Source: Paenibacillus solani (GTDB taxonomy: Bacteria > Bacillota > Bacilli > Paenibacillales > Paenibacillaceae). From it: a DNA stretch of 64,000 bases. This document shows positions 17,115 to 25,516 of this stretch, one piece after another. The stretch covers positions 186,001-250,000 of the forward strand of contig NZ_LIUT01000005.1 of assembly GCF_001277345.1 (NCBI RefSeq), written 5' to 3'. A program made the translations under genes and the position numbers. Position 1 is the first letter of the stretch. Every line of letters starts with the position of its first letter. The notes below the pieces were generated by a model. That model was not told the origin of the DNA and did no database searches. It saw only the letters and a list, made by a program, of their open reading frames with translations.

Positions 17115-17216
17115 GTGGAGGACTTCGACATTTATATAGCACCACTGCTAACCGTATTGGCAGCTGTCGTCTTTATGGCGATCTACGTCGTCAAGTATAA
17201 AGATCCTTCTGATTGA
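17115..17216 (+). CDS. cydS: CydS-like small subunit of cytochrome bd oxidase
   Basis: A 33-residue frame starts with GTG at 17115, with AGGGGTGAGG overlapping the cydB stop as ribosome site. It reads MEDFDIYIAPLLTV, then a hydrophobic helix, then VKYKDPSD. The length, single helix, AP motif near the N-terminus and KD near the C-terminus resemble the 33-residue CydS of the Geobacillus bd oxidase, which occupies the same place after cydB. In that structure CydS stabilises subunit I. The gene is below usual annotation cut-offs and easily missed. Confidence 0.78.
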   Translation: MEDFDIYIAPLLTVLAAVVFMAIYVVKYKDPSD

Positions 17217-17243
17217 TTCTGTATGTTGGGGGAAAATTCCATT

Positions 17244-17269
17244 GTTTCGTCAGGAATCAAACGGTGTAA
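17244..17269 (+). promoter_or_regulatory. Sigma-B-like promoter candidate before the metallo-hydrolase gene
   Basis: GTTTCG (17244-17249) and GTGTAA (17264-17269) are spaced by exactly 14 bases, about 80 bases ahead of the next gene. The arrangement matches GTTTAA-N12-14-GGGTAT sigma-B promoters with one or two changes per box. Confidence 0.45.
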
Positions 17270-17346
17270 AAAGAACAACGAAGCAGCAAAGTTGAGCGGA
17301 TAGGTCTATACAGGGTAAAATACAGGTAACGGAAGGAGGATGCTGC

Positions 17347-18378
17347 ATGCCAAAAATTCGCTATAACAATATCGATAACGTCAGCACAGACAAAACGCTT
17401 AAACAGTTCAAGCAGTGGCGCGACGAACGTCGTCAGAAGAAGAAAGATTATTCTTACTGCATTCCGAACCTGACGCCGGATCTTCAGTATTTGCATAGCA
17501 ACCGGCACGAAACCTCTGTTACCTGGATCGGGCACGCAACGTTCTTCATCCAATATGAAGGAATGAATATTGTAACCGATCCCGTATGGGCGAAGAGAAT
17601 GGCTTTCAATAAGCGTCTTGGAGAACCAGGGCTTCCTATTCATGAGATTCCTCCGATTGATGTGATCTTGATTTCGCATTCCCACTATGACCATATGCAT
17701 GTTTCCTCGATTCGTAAACTGTACCGTGAGGGGACGACTATCATTGTACCGGTTGGTTTGCGGCGCAAAATGATCAGTAAAGGCTTTCGCCGCGTGATTG
17801 AGCTGCAATGGTGGGAATCGGCAACGATCAAGGACGTGAAATTCTCTTTTGTGCCGACACAGCATTGGACACGGCGTACGCCGTTCGATACGAACACCTC
17901 TCATTGGGGAGGGTTTGTGATGGAGCCTGTGCTGCAGGAGGCAGCGACGGAATCAGACCCTTTGGATGATGCGAAATGCTCGATCGATGCTTCCGCAGAG
18001 GAAGGCGCCCGGTTGCTGCCACCGAATTTGTATTTTGCCGGAGACAGCGGATATTTCGAAGGCTTCAAGCTGATAGGTGAACGATTTAACATTCACCTTG
18101 CCTTGATGCCGATAGGGGCATACGAACCGGAATGGTTCATGACCTCACAGCATGTCAATCCGGAAGAGGCGCTGCAGGCGTTCTTGGATGTAAAAGCCGA
18201 GACGATGATTCCGATGCACTACGGCACGTTCAAATTGGCGGATGACACAGCTAAGGAAGCTTTGGACCGGATGGAAGCGGAACGGCAGCGGCTGGGAATC
18301 GCCAAGGAGCGAATTCTCGTATTAAAATATGGAGAAACCTTCAAAGTTCAGCCGGAGTGCCGCAGTGCTGAATCTTAG
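17347..18378 (+). CDS. NAPE-PLD/UlaG-type metallo-beta-lactamase-fold hydrolase
   Basis: The 343-residue protein has the metal-binding motif SHSHYDHMH (residues about 110-118), preceded by VTWIGHATFFIQYEGMNIVTDPVW and followed by HWGG, the aspartate ligand in YFAGDSGYFEGF and the final ligand in IPMHYGTFKL. This order is that of the N-acyl-phosphatidylethanolamine phospholipase D-like branch of the MBL superfamily. The bacterial substrate is generally unknown, possibly lipid or lactone. AAGGAGGATGCTGC precedes the ATG. It stands alone, with a sigma-B-like promoter candidate upstream and a hairpin downstream, so it may be a stress gene. Confidence 0.85.
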   Translation: MPKIRYNNIDNVSTDKTLKQFKQWRDERRQKKKDYSYCIPNLTPDLQYLHSNRHETSVTWIGHATFFIQYEGMNIVTDPVWAKRMAFNKRLGEPGLPIHEIPPIDVILISHSHYDHMHVSSIRKLYREGTTIIVPVGLRRKMISKGFRRVIELQWWESATIKDVKFSFVPTQHWTRRTPFDTNTSHWGGFVMEPVLQEAATESDPLDDAKCSIDASAEEGARLLPPNLYFAGDSGYFEGFKLIGERFNIHLALMPIGAYEPEWFMTSQHVNPEEALQAFLDVKAETMIPMHYGTFKLADDTAKEALDRMEAERQRLGIAKERILVLKYGETFKVQPECRSAES

Positions 18379-18397
18379 ATTATACGATGAATGACAT

Positions 18398-18450
18398 GAG
18401 CCTCCTGTGCCATCGCCATCTGAGAATTGGCGCGCGCAGGAGGTTATATT
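18398..18450 (+). terminator. Terminator-like hairpin
   Basis: CCTCCTG (18401-18407) pairs with CAGGAGG (18437-18443), extended by TGCC/GGCG inside, with a broken T-rich tail TTATATTTGTTT. Confidence 0.5.
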
Positions 18451-18499
18451 TGTTTAAAACCGTTTTATATGTGACGGAAGCTTCGATAACGGTCGTAAT

Positions 18500-18510
18500 T
18501 ATGCTATAAT
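18500..18510 (+). promoter_or_regulatory. Extended -10 promoter of the ABC-F gene
   Basis: TATGCTATAAT contains a perfect -10 box (18505-18510) with an upstream TG. The -35 region (TTCGAT, 17 bases upstream) is weak, as is usual for extended -10 promoters. Confidence 0.6.
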
Positions 18511-18550
18511 GTGCTGAAACACCAAAAGTGATAAAGGATGGTAATGCTTA

Positions 18551-20176
18551 ATGATCAGTACAAGCGGCGTAACGCTCCGCTATGGCAAACGAGCACTATT
18601 TGAAGATGTCAATATAAAATTCAACCCCGGCAATTGCTATGGACTTATTGGCGCAAACGGGGCGGGCAAGTCTACATTCCTGAAGATCCTCTCCGGTGAA
18701 ATAGAGCCTAACCAAGGCGAGGTTCATATGACACCGAACGAACGGATGGCGGTTCTGAAGCAGAACCATTATGAATACGACCAATATCCGGTCCTTGAGA
18801 CCGTTATTATGGGTCATGGTCGTCTGTATAACATTATGAAGGAGAAGGATGCACTGTATGCTAAATCCGACTTCTCTGAAGAAGACGGCATGCGTGCGGG
18901 TGAGCTGGAAGGCGAATTCGCCGAGCTGAACGGATGGGATGCAGAGCCGGATGCGGCTGCGCTCCTGATTGGCCTTGGTATTCCACGTGAGCTGCACGAC
19001 AAGAAAATGGCGGAGCTGAGCGGTAACGAGAAGGTACGCGTACTCTTGGCGCAAGCTCTGTTTGGCCGGCCGCATAACCTGCTGCTTGATGAGCCTACCA
19101 ACCACTTGGACCTCGAATCGATTCAATGGCTCGAGAACTTCCTGATGGATTATGAAGGCACCGTTATCGTGGTATCCCATGACCGTCACTTCTTGAACAA
19201 GGTTTGTACCCATATTGCGGACATCGACTTTGGTAAAATCCAGCTGTATGTCGGCAACTACGATTTCTGGTACGAATCCAGTAAGCTGGCTCTTGAACTT
19301 CAACGGGATGCCAACAAGAAGAAGGAAGAGAAGATTAAGGAATTGCAGGCATTTATCCAGCGCTTCTCGGCCAATGCTTCCAAATCGAAGCAGGCGACTT
19401 CCCGTAAGAAGCAGCTCGATAAAATTACATTGGAGGATCTTCGTCCTTCGAACCGTAAATATCCGTTCCTCAACTTCAAGCCTGAACGCGAAGCCGGCAA
19501 GCAGCTGCTGACGGTTGATAGCATCACGAAGAGCGTAGAAGGTGAGAAAGTGCTGGATAACGTGAATTTTGTGGTTAATAAAGGTGACAAGATTGCATTT
19601 GTCGGACCGAACGGCTTGCCAAAAACAACCTTATTCCAGGTTATTACCGGCGAGACCGAAGCGGAAGCCGGCGAATACAGCTGGGGCGTCACCACCACCC
19701 AAGCGTATTTCCCGAAAGACAATTCGGCTTATTTTGACGGTGTTGATCTGAACCTTGTGGAGTGGCTGCGTCAATATTCCAAGGATCAGGATGAGACTTT
19801 CCTCCGCGGATTCCTTGGCCGTATGCTGTTCTCGGGTGAGGAAGCCTTGAAGAAAGCGAGCGTATTGTCCGGAGGCGAGAAGGTTCGCTGCATGCTGGCA
19901 AAAATGATGCTGAATGGCGCGAACGTGCTGATCCTCGATGAGCCGACGAACCACTTGGATCTGGAATCCATTACGGCACTCAACAACGGACTCATCGATT
20001 TTGATGGTACGATTCTGTTTACCTCCCATGACCATCAATTCATTCAAACGATTGCGAATCGGATTATCGAGATAACGCCAAGCGGTATCATCGACCGCAG
20101 CATGAGTTATGACGAGTATCTGGAGAGTGAAGAGATCAAGGGACTTCGCGAGAGCATGTACGCTGTGCAAGTTTAA
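18551..20176 (+). CDS. ABC-F family ATPase (YkpA/YbiT-like)
   Basis: This 541-residue soluble protein has two ATP-binding domains and no membrane part, as in ribosome-acting ABC-F proteins. Domain 1 has Walker A GANGAGKST, signature LSGNEKVRVLL and Walker B LLLDEPTNHLD. A charged linker (about residues 245-310, KKKEEKIKELQAFIQRFSAN) follows. Domain 2 has signature LSGGEKVRC and Walker B LILDEPTNHLD, but its Walker A is GPNGLPKTT at 352-360, with proline where glycine is expected. Sequence style is closest to the YkpA/YbiT group, probably translation-related; antibiotic protection is not implied. It is monocistronic between its own promoter and a strong terminator. Confidence 0.92.
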   Translation: MISTSGVTLRYGKRALFEDVNIKFNPGNCYGLIGANGAGKSTFLKILSGEIEPNQGEVHMTPNERMAVLKQNHYEYDQYPVLETVIMGHGRLYNIMKEKDALYAKSDFSEEDGMRAGELEGEFAELNGWDAEPDAAALLIGLGIPRELHDKKMAELSGNEKVRVLLAQALFGRPHNLLLDEPTNHLDLESIQWLENFLMDYEGTVIVVSHDRHFLNKVCTHIADIDFGKIQLYVGNYDFWYESSKLALELQRDANKKKEEKIKELQAFIQRFSANASKSKQATSRKKQLDKITLEDLRPSNRKYPFLNFKPEREAGKQLLTVDSITKSVEGEKVLDNVNFVVNKGDKIAFVGPNGLPKTTLFQVITGETEAEAGEYSWGVTTTQAYFPKDNSAYFDGVDLNLVEWLRQYSKDQDETFLRGFLGRMLFSGEEALKKASVLSGGEKVRCMLAKMMLNGANVLILDEPTNHLDLESITALNNGLIDFDGTILFTSHDHQFIQTIANRIIEITPSGIIDRSMSYDEYLESEEIKGLRESMYAVQV

Positions 20177-20191
20177 GATCACCATTACAAT

Positions 20192-20240
20192 AAAAAAATG
20201 CTGCACCTTCTTCGTAAATGGAAAGGTGCAGCATTTTTTT
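20192..20240. terminator. Bidirectional terminator
   Basis: AAAAAAATGCTGCACCTT pairs with AAGGTGCAGCATTTTTTT between convergent genes; A/T-runs on both flanks allow function in both directions. Confidence 0.92.
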
Positions 20241-20259
20241 GCGTTTGTACGTACGGATT

Positions 20260-20448
20260 CTATGAACCGCCGGTACGACGACGCTGATTGTTTGGTTTTT
20301 TGTTGTTTTGACTCTTCATTTTTTGTGTTGAAGCGCCTTGGAATTGCCCCGGCTTATTTCCGGATGCATTTTGCTGCTTCTTTTGCTCCAACTTTTGCCG
20401 GATGGCATCAGCTAAATTTACTTTTCGCGTTTCATTATTCTCGGGCAT
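20260..20448 (-). CDS. Small basic, Gln/Asn/Lys-rich hypothetical protein
   Basis: This 62-residue protein starts MPENNETRKVNLADAIRQKL and ends in a disordered Gln/Asn/Lys/Arg-rich tail (NNKKPNNQRRRTGG). No domain is recognised. A strong GGAGGAGGGTG site precedes the ATG, and the shared terminator lies just downstream, so it is very likely expressed. The basic tail could bind nucleic acid, but that is only a guess from composition. Confidence 0.7.
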   Translation of the reverse strand: MPENNETRKVNLADAIRQKLEQKKQQNASGNKPGQFQGASTQKMKSQNNKKPNNQRRRTGGS

Positions 20449-20677
20449 AGCTTCACCCTCCTCCTCACGATATGCTTGTCCTCATTTTATTCGTTTTTAA
20501 ATCGCCCGGCAAGGGTAACAATGGTTAATACCATTTTCTCCGAGTTAGGGTTCTTTGACGAAAAGCCAATTATGTTTCTCTGGACCCACACGATGGGCCT
20601 TTGCTAGGATTGGAATATGGATAATGCTGGGACTGTTTTAAAGCCGCTAGGGAGTACGCAAAGGAGAGACTTGTATC

Positions 20678-21544
20678 GTGAATGCCTATGATAACATCAA
20701 GCAAGGGGAACGCGGGGCATGGATCAGCATTGCAGCTTATCTCGTGTTGTCATCGTTTAAAATAAGTAGCGGATATTTCTTCGCGTCCAGTGCGCTGCTC
20801 GCTGATGGATTTAACAACCTGACGGATATCGTAGCATCGCTTGCCGTATTAATCGGTTTGCGAATTTCTCAAAAACCGCCGGATTCCGATCATGCTTACG
20901 GACATTTAAGAGCAGAAACCATTGCGGCTCTGGTGGCATCGTTTATTATGGCGGTTGTAGGTATCCAGGTGCTGGTCGAGGCCATTCGTTCGTTTTTTGA
21001 AGGTGCTAAAGAAGTGCCGGATTTATGGTCTGCAGGCGTAGCTTCGATCTGTGCGGTTGCTATGTTGTGTGTATACCGTTACAATCGGAACCTTGCGCGG
21101 AGAATCGATAATCAGGCATTGATGGCAGCAGCCAAGGATAACTTATCGGATGCTCTCGTCAGTGTAGGAGCAGCTGTTGGTATCATCGGCGCCCAATTTG
21201 GCCTGCCTTGGCTGGATACAGCTGCAGCGGTAGCGGTAGGAGTTATCATTTGTAGAACGGCCTGGGAGATATTCAGAGATTGCACCTATAGTCTGACCGA
21301 TGGATTTGATGAAGATCGTTTATCAGATTTGCGCAGTACGATCGCGCGGACGCCCGGTGTTGAGGGAATCAAGGATCTGAAGGCTAGAATCCATGGCAAT
21401 CATGTGCTGGTGGATGTCGTCATCGAGGTAGATCCAAAGATCAGTGTTCTGGAGGGGCATCGAATTAGCGACCGTATCGAAGAACAGATGGCGAAGATTC
21501 ACAATATAATGAGTGTACACATTCATGTGGAGCCTAAGGAGTGA
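20678..21544 (+). CDS. Cation diffusion facilitator, MneP/MneS-like metal exporter
   Basis: The 288-residue protein has six membrane helices and a C-terminal cytoplasmic metal-sensing domain. LLADGFNNLTDIVASLAVLIGLRISQ carries the DGxNNxxD metal-site pattern of manganese-type CDF proteins, and SDHAYGHLRAETIAAL and AKDNLSDALVS complete the transport site. Members exchange metal for protons to export Mn(II), sometimes Zn or Fe. The start is a GTG at 20678 with AAAGGAGAG upstream. A GTTTTT-N14-GGGTAA element 160 bases upstream (20493-20518) could be a weak sigma-B-like promoter. Confidence 0.9.
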   Translation: MNAYDNIKQGERGAWISIAAYLVLSSFKISSGYFFASSALLADGFNNLTDIVASLAVLIGLRISQKPPDSDHAYGHLRAETIAALVASFIMAVVGIQVLVEAIRSFFEGAKEVPDLWSAGVASICAVAMLCVYRYNRNLARRIDNQALMAAAKDNLSDALVSVGAAVGIIGAQFGLPWLDTAAAVAVGVIICRTAWEIFRDCTYSLTDGFDEDRLSDLRSTIARTPGVEGIKDLKARIHGNHVLVDVVIEVDPKISVLEGHRISDRIEEQMAKIHNIMSVHIHVEPKE

Positions 21545-21584
21545 ATATGATCTGATCGCGAAACCGAATACGGTTATGTATAAC

Positions 21585-21620
21585 AATGGCAGGCCAAGAT
21601 TCTCTTGACCTGCCATTTAA
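21585..21620. terminator. Terminator between convergent genes
   Basis: AATGGCAGG and CCTGCCATT pair, with an inner CAAGA/TCTTG stem around a three-base loop. T-runs are short. Confidence 0.7.
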
Positions 21621-21667
21621 TATGCAAGGCTACGTATTGGATCATAGAATCCGGAAGCCATTTAAGA

Positions 21668-22057
21668 TTACTCTACGTAAATCCAAGCTTTACCGAGCCA
21701 TGTATAAACTTCAACCCATTCCCCGCCAAAGACGACATCATAACGAACGTCGGTTGTGTCGATTTTTTGTGGAGCCAAAGCACCCAGCTTTTCGCCGTTT
21801 GGAGCGTTATAGAAATAAGTTGTTTCGGTAAGCTCAATCATCGGGGTAGGTACCAATACCACTTCATGAGGTTTGATAACAGGCTCATCCGTCAAGATAG
21901 GCAACGCTCCGGAAGTATCAGTCACGGCTCCGGAAGTGTCGGTTACGGCTCCGTTAACGGGCTCTGCTACAGTTCCGTTAACCGGATCTGCGCTGGCAAC
22001 GGCCGTCAGAGATAGTGCGAGTGCTAGGGCTGCAGTAATGCTTAATGTTTTTTTCAT
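21668..22057 (-). CDS. Secreted small SH3-like protein with a degenerate N-terminal repeat
   Basis: The 129-residue protein has a signal peptide (MKKTLSITAALALALSLTAVASA) and a short low-complexity repeat (PVNGTVAEPVNGAV then TDTSGAVTDTSGA). The C-terminal part of about 60 residues looks like a bacterial SH3-type fold (TYFYNAPNGEKLGALAP...WVEVYTWLGKAWIYVE). Such domains often bind cell wall, but no enzymatic domain is attached. AAGGAGGAATTAATC precedes the ATG. It is monocistronic. Confidence 0.75.
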   Translation of the reverse strand: MKKTLSITAALALALSLTAVASADPVNGTVAEPVNGAVTDTSGAVTDTSGALPILTDEPVIKPHEVVLVPTPMIELTETTYFYNAPNGEKLGALAPQKIDTTDVRYDVVFGGEWVEVYTWLGKAWIYVE

Positions 22058-22157
22058 TGATTAATTCCTCCTTGGGACTGTAGTATGATTCGACATTATC
22101 GTAATAACCACGATTTGGATGTTATGAACCAAGAAAGCTGGATAGATTTCTCATATC

Positions 22158-22186
22158 GTGACAAGTTTCCCGGAATCCTATATACT
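22158..22186 (+). promoter_or_regulatory. Sigma-A promoter
   Basis: GTGACA (22158-22163) and TATACT (22181-22186) with a 17-base spacer, about 58 bases before the following start codon. Confidence 0.7.
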
Positions 22187-22243
22187 TTGGAGATGGATAA
22201 ACCCTTGTGGTTGCAAGGTTATCCTTGGGAGGAGGAGCTGTAG

Positions 22244-22822
22244 ATGGTACGCCGAAAAAAAAGAATTGGACGTGTCCTGTTAGGGATCATTGTCCTTCTG
22301 CTTGTGGTGATCGGTGCGGCGCTCTGGTTTGTTTATCCTACGCAATCGCTGGACATGCGTTACCGTTCCGTTGATTTCAAGGACAAGTTAATGACGATGG
22401 TGACAAACCGGGATACCCGCATGCTGCTAAGCACGGAGGAAGTCGGAGAGCTCAGCAAGAAGAACATGGTCAAATATATGAACACCCACGACTTAGGCGT
22501 TGACATTACGGGAGCTGACTTCGTGATGAACGGGACCAGGATGACGGCTAATATGAACGGAAAATGGGGGATCGTGCCTTTTGGTGCCGTATTACGCTTT
22601 CAAATGTCAGCAGAGGGAAGCTATCTTCATTTAACTCATGAATCCACGACGATCCGCGGTGTGGATATACCCCTTCATTTGTTCCAACTTGATCCTATCC
22701 AGATATCGCTTAAAGATTATTTGCCGGACCTGGTAACCGTGAAGAATGTTAAGTTTCTATCCGATGGCCTAGAATTGAACTTTACGATGGATTGGATGTC
22801 CATCCCGTCCCTATTTAAATAA
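22244..22822 (+). CDS. Membrane-anchored protein of unknown function (YpmS-like layout)
   Basis: The 192-residue protein has a basic N-terminus (MVRRKKRIGR), one membrane helix (about residues 10-29) and a predicted extracytoplasmic beta-rich domain. The overall shape resembles the YpmS/DUF2140 group (anchor plus a single domain with a Leu-rich amphipathic end, such as IPLHLFQLDPIQISLKDYLP), but this is a layout comparison, not a firm family call. A GGGAGGAGG site precedes the ATG and a terminator follows. Confidence 0.68.
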   Translation: MVRRKKRIGRVLLGIIVLLLVVIGAALWFVYPTQSLDMRYRSVDFKDKLMTMVTNRDTRMLLSTEEVGELSKKNMVKYMNTHDLGVDITGADFVMNGTRMTANMNGKWGIVPFGAVLRFQMSAEGSYLHLTHESTTIRGVDIPLHLFQLDPIQISLKDYLPDLVTVKNVKFLSDGLELNFTMDWMSIPSLFK

Positions 22823-22837
22823 GCTACTAAATAGGCT

Positions 22838-22878
22838 AAAGACTCAGACAAGCACGTCTTGTCTCAGTCTTTTTTTGT
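22838..22878 (+). terminator. Terminator
   Basis: AAAGACTCAGACAAG and CTTGTCTCAGTCTTT form a stem with one mismatch, followed by T7. Confidence 0.88.
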
Positions 22879-22938
22879 TTTTATTAGTGATGTTATTGTT
22901 TTCTGAAAATAAATATGGAAAAAATACATATGTAAATA

Positions 22939-22967
22939 TTGACACTGAAATCTTCACGCACTATAAT
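22939..22967 (+). promoter_or_regulatory. Perfect-consensus sigma-A promoter of the marR-efflux operon
   Basis: TTGACA (22939-22944), a 17-base spacer and TATAAT (22962-22967) match the consensus at every position. Such a strong promoter usually needs a repressor, consistent with the MarR gene downstream. Confidence 0.88.
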
Positions 22968-22991
22968 CAATAATTGTTTAGTTTTTAATGT

Positions 22992-23003
22992 TTTAGCACT
23001 AAA
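22992..23003 (+). promoter_or_regulatory. Possible MarR operator
   Basis: TTTAGCACTAAA is an inverted repeat with five-base arms (TTTAG/CTAAA), 25 bases after the -10 box in an AT-rich leader. Its place suggests autorepression; binding is inferred only. Confidence 0.4.
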
Positions 23004-23073
23004 GTATTTAAAAAAGTGGAAATTGGATCATTCTCGAGTGTGTGCTGGGCTTTAAAAGGAGTGTAATAAATAC

Positions 23074-23535
23074 ATGTCCATGCGGAGTGAAATACTAGAA
23101 TTAGAGATGCTATTTAAGAAGATGGTTCGGACCGTACAGAACGAGTGGCAGAAGGAGGGGTTTCCGAAATTAGGCAGAACCGATTATACTGCCTTGGAAA
23201 AGCTCTATGAGCTTGGAGCTTTGAGGTTATCGGATTTGGCGGATGCTCTTCATGTGACTTGCGGCGCCGTGACAGGCATATCCGATAAATTGATCGAAGG
23301 CGGGTTCGCACGCCGGGTCAGGGATGAGGCAGACCGCAGGGTCGTTCATTTGGAGATTACGCCAATCGGACGTAGTTTGATTGAACAGCTTGCCAACAAA
23401 CGTGCCGAGTTGAGTGATTTATTATATGGATTTCTCACAGATGAAGAGGTCAAACAGTTAAGTAGTCTGTATCGAAAAATTTTGACGAATGTTGAGCATA
23501 TCCGAAATAAGAAAGAGAGTGAAAGCCGTATATGA
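23074..23535 (+). CDS. MarR-family transcriptional regulator
   Basis: The 153-residue protein has the winged-helix core of MarR regulators: LRLSDLADALHVTCGAVTGISDKLIEGG as helix-turn-helix, and RVRDEADRRVVHLEITPIGR as the wing with the conserved DxRxxxL-type loop. These dimers repress drug-efflux genes and lose DNA binding on ligand binding. AAAGGAGTG precedes the first ATG. The stop overlaps the start of an efflux pump gene, so it very likely controls that pump and itself from the promoter at 22939. Confidence 0.92.
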   Translation: MSMRSEILELEMLFKKMVRTVQNEWQKEGFPKLGRTDYTALEKLYELGALRLSDLADALHVTCGAVTGISDKLIEGGFARRVRDEADRRVVHLEITPIGRSLIEQLANKRAELSDLLYGFLTDEEVKQLSSLYRKILTNVEHIRNKKESESRI

Positions 23536-25037
23536 GTACCCATTCTATTGCTCGCTCAGCCGAGCCTGTTAAGAAAGGCCCGATTATTGCTGCATTAATG
23601 ATCGGGGCCTTTGTTGCTATACTTAACCAGACATTGATGAATGTCGCTCTTCCAAGCATCATGGAGAGCCTGAGTATCAAGCCGACGATAGCCCAGTGGC
23701 TGACAACCGGATTTATGCTCGTGAACGGAGTCCTGATTCCAGTTACCGCCTATCTCATCGCGCGATTCTCTACAAGACAGCTGTTCATTAGTGCGATGAC
23801 ATTGTTTTCAATAGGCACCCTGCTGTGTGCTATCAGCCCGAACTTTGCCTTCCTACTCACCGGACGGCTCGTCCAGGCCTCCGGTGCAGGTATCCTTATG
23901 CCGCTTATGACGGTCGTGTTCCTGAATATTTTCCCTATTGAAAATCGCGGCAAAGCGATGGGTATGATGGGGATTGCCATGATATTTGCGCCTGCCATTG
24001 GACCTACGCTTTCAGGATATATTGTGGAGCACTATGATTGGCGCGTGTTATTTTACATGATCTTACCGTTTTCCATCATTGCGACATTAATCGGAGTTTT
24101 CTTTTTGAAAAATGTGACCGAGGCCAGCAGACCCAAGCTGGATATGATTGCGGTAATACTGTCTACGCTGGGTTTTGGCGGTTTGCTGTATGGGTTCAGT
24201 GATGCGGGAAATGACGGGTGGTCAAGCAAGCAGGTTATTATATCCCTGGCCGTTGGCGTGATCGCGCTCATCCTGTTTGTATTGCGCGAAATGAAAACTG
24301 ACAATCCGATGCTGGAGTTCCGAATTTTTAAATACAATATGTTCACACTAACAACGCTTATCAATGTCATCGTTACGATGGCTATGTACTCCGGTATGAT
24401 CTTGCTGCCGATTTATCTTCAGCAGATTCGTGGGTTTACACCGATGGAATCCGGACTTCTTATGCTGCCTGGAGCTATTCTGATGGGAATCATGTCGCCG
24501 ATTACCGGAGCAATATTCGATAAAGTTGGCGCCAGATGGCTTGCCGTTATCGGTCTAGGTATTACTGTCATCACGACTTGGGAATTCAGTAATTTGACCG
24601 AGACGGTATCTTACACTCAGATGATGGTGATCTATACGGCCCGCATGTTTGGGATGTCGATGCTTATGATGCCAATCCAGACCGCTGGATTGAATCAGCT
24701 GCCGCGGGCTATGAATGCCCATGGTACGGCTATGTCGAATACACTCCGCATGATATCGGGCTCGATCGGTACAGCCATCCTCGTTACGGTCATGTCGACC
24801 CAGGCGGAGAACAAGGGGGCAGCCTTGATGAAGTCAGGATTATTTGATCCGCAGAATCAGGCTGACATGCTAAAACTTGGTCATGAAGCGACGATATATG
24901 GTATTAATTATGCTTTTGTGATCGCTACGTGGATCAGTGTTGTTTCCTTGATCCTCGCATTCTTTATTAAGAAGACGAAACCTGCAGTAGAGCAGAAGTC
25001 TTCTTTGGATAGAAAGGCTGTGGCTAAGAACGTCTAG
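23532..25037 (+). CDS. DHA2-family multidrug efflux MFS transporter
   Basis: This 501-residue protein has about 14 membrane helices, as in EmrB/QacA/LmrB transporters that export lipophilic compounds in exchange for protons. The family features are QTLMNVALPSIMESL in helix 1, WLTTGFMLVNGVLIPVTAYL, and motif C GRLVQASGAGILMPL. Motif A is present as ARFSTRQLF. The ATG overlaps the marR stop in ATGA. Substrate cannot be deduced. A strong hairpin ends the operon. Confidence 0.93.
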   Translation: MSTHSIARSAEPVKKGPIIAALMIGAFVAILNQTLMNVALPSIMESLSIKPTIAQWLTTGFMLVNGVLIPVTAYLIARFSTRQLFISAMTLFSIGTLLCAISPNFAFLLTGRLVQASGAGILMPLMTVVFLNIFPIENRGKAMGMMGIAMIFAPAIGPTLSGYIVEHYDWRVLFYMILPFSIIATLIGVFFLKNVTEASRPKLDMIAVILSTLGFGGLLYGFSDAGNDGWSSKQVIISLAVGVIALILFVLREMKTDNPMLEFRIFKYNMFTLTTLINVIVTMAMYSGMILLPIYLQQIRGFTPMESGLLMLPGAILMGIMSPITGAIFDKVGARWLAVIGLGITVITTWEFSNLTETVSYTQMMVIYTARMFGMSMLMMPIQTAGLNQLPRAMNAHGTAMSNTLRMISGSIGTAILVTVMSTQAENKGAALMKSGLFDPQNQADMLKLGHEATIYGINYAFVIATWISVVSLILAFFIKKTKPAVEQKSSLDRKAVAKNV

Positions 25038-25065
25038 CCTGGTTTAGGAAATTTTGCTGGAATAG

Positions 25066-25114
25066 AAAAAGGGTGTCCTGTCCGCTCATGAGCAGACAGG
25101 ACACCCTTTTCTTA
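25066..25114. terminator. Bidirectional terminator
   Basis: AAAAAGGGTGTCCTGTC and GACAGGACACCCTTTT form a stem of about 15 pairs between convergent genes. Confidence 0.92.
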
Positions 25115-25146
25115 TTCTTATGTTTTATATGCGGGCTTTAGCTGCT

Positions 25147-25311
25147 TCACATACTTCGTCTGCGTCCGGTAAAGAGCGAGATTACAAACAGGACAACGAA
25201 GATAAAGAACAGTACCTTCGCAATGCCGGCTGCAGCCTCAACGATACCGAAGAAACCGAAGATCCCTGCAATCAGTGCAACAACTAGAAAAATTACGGAC
25301 CATTTTAACAT
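25147..25311 (-). CDS. DUF1328 small membrane protein (YtjA-like)
   Basis: The 54-residue protein has two hydrophobic helices, MLKWSVIFLVVALIAGIFGF and GIAKVLFFIFVVLFVISLF, and a basic C-terminal end (TGRRRSM). Length and sequence are those of the DUF1328 family, of unknown function and often stress-linked in bacteria. I take ATG at 25311; a GTG nine bases upstream (25320) is an alternative. The longer frame to 25479 has no family match. Confidence 0.85.
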   Translation of the reverse strand: MLKWSVIFLVVALIAGIFGFFGIVEAAAGIAKVLFFIFVVLFVISLFTGRRRSM

Positions 25312-25516
25312 CCTATTCACCCTGCTTTCTTCTTCAATATGATTTGGATATACATGAAAGTTGCCAAAAGATCTAAGAAGTAGAATACACCCAAGCTTGA
25401 AGATGATTGGGAGCCATCGGCTGTTGTCTTTAGCGCCCTTCGTAGTGTTCTTTAACCGGGGTAGCAGGGGATGAAACAAGCTGGAAAACAGTGGTGCAGC
25501 AGCCAGGGGATCCTTT

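Noticed and set aside
20493..20518. GTTTTT-N14-GGGTAA as a sigma-B-like promoter of the CDF gene
   Set aside because: The -35 box is poor and the site is 160 bases from the gene, so it is mentioned only in that gene's entry and not listed as a feature.
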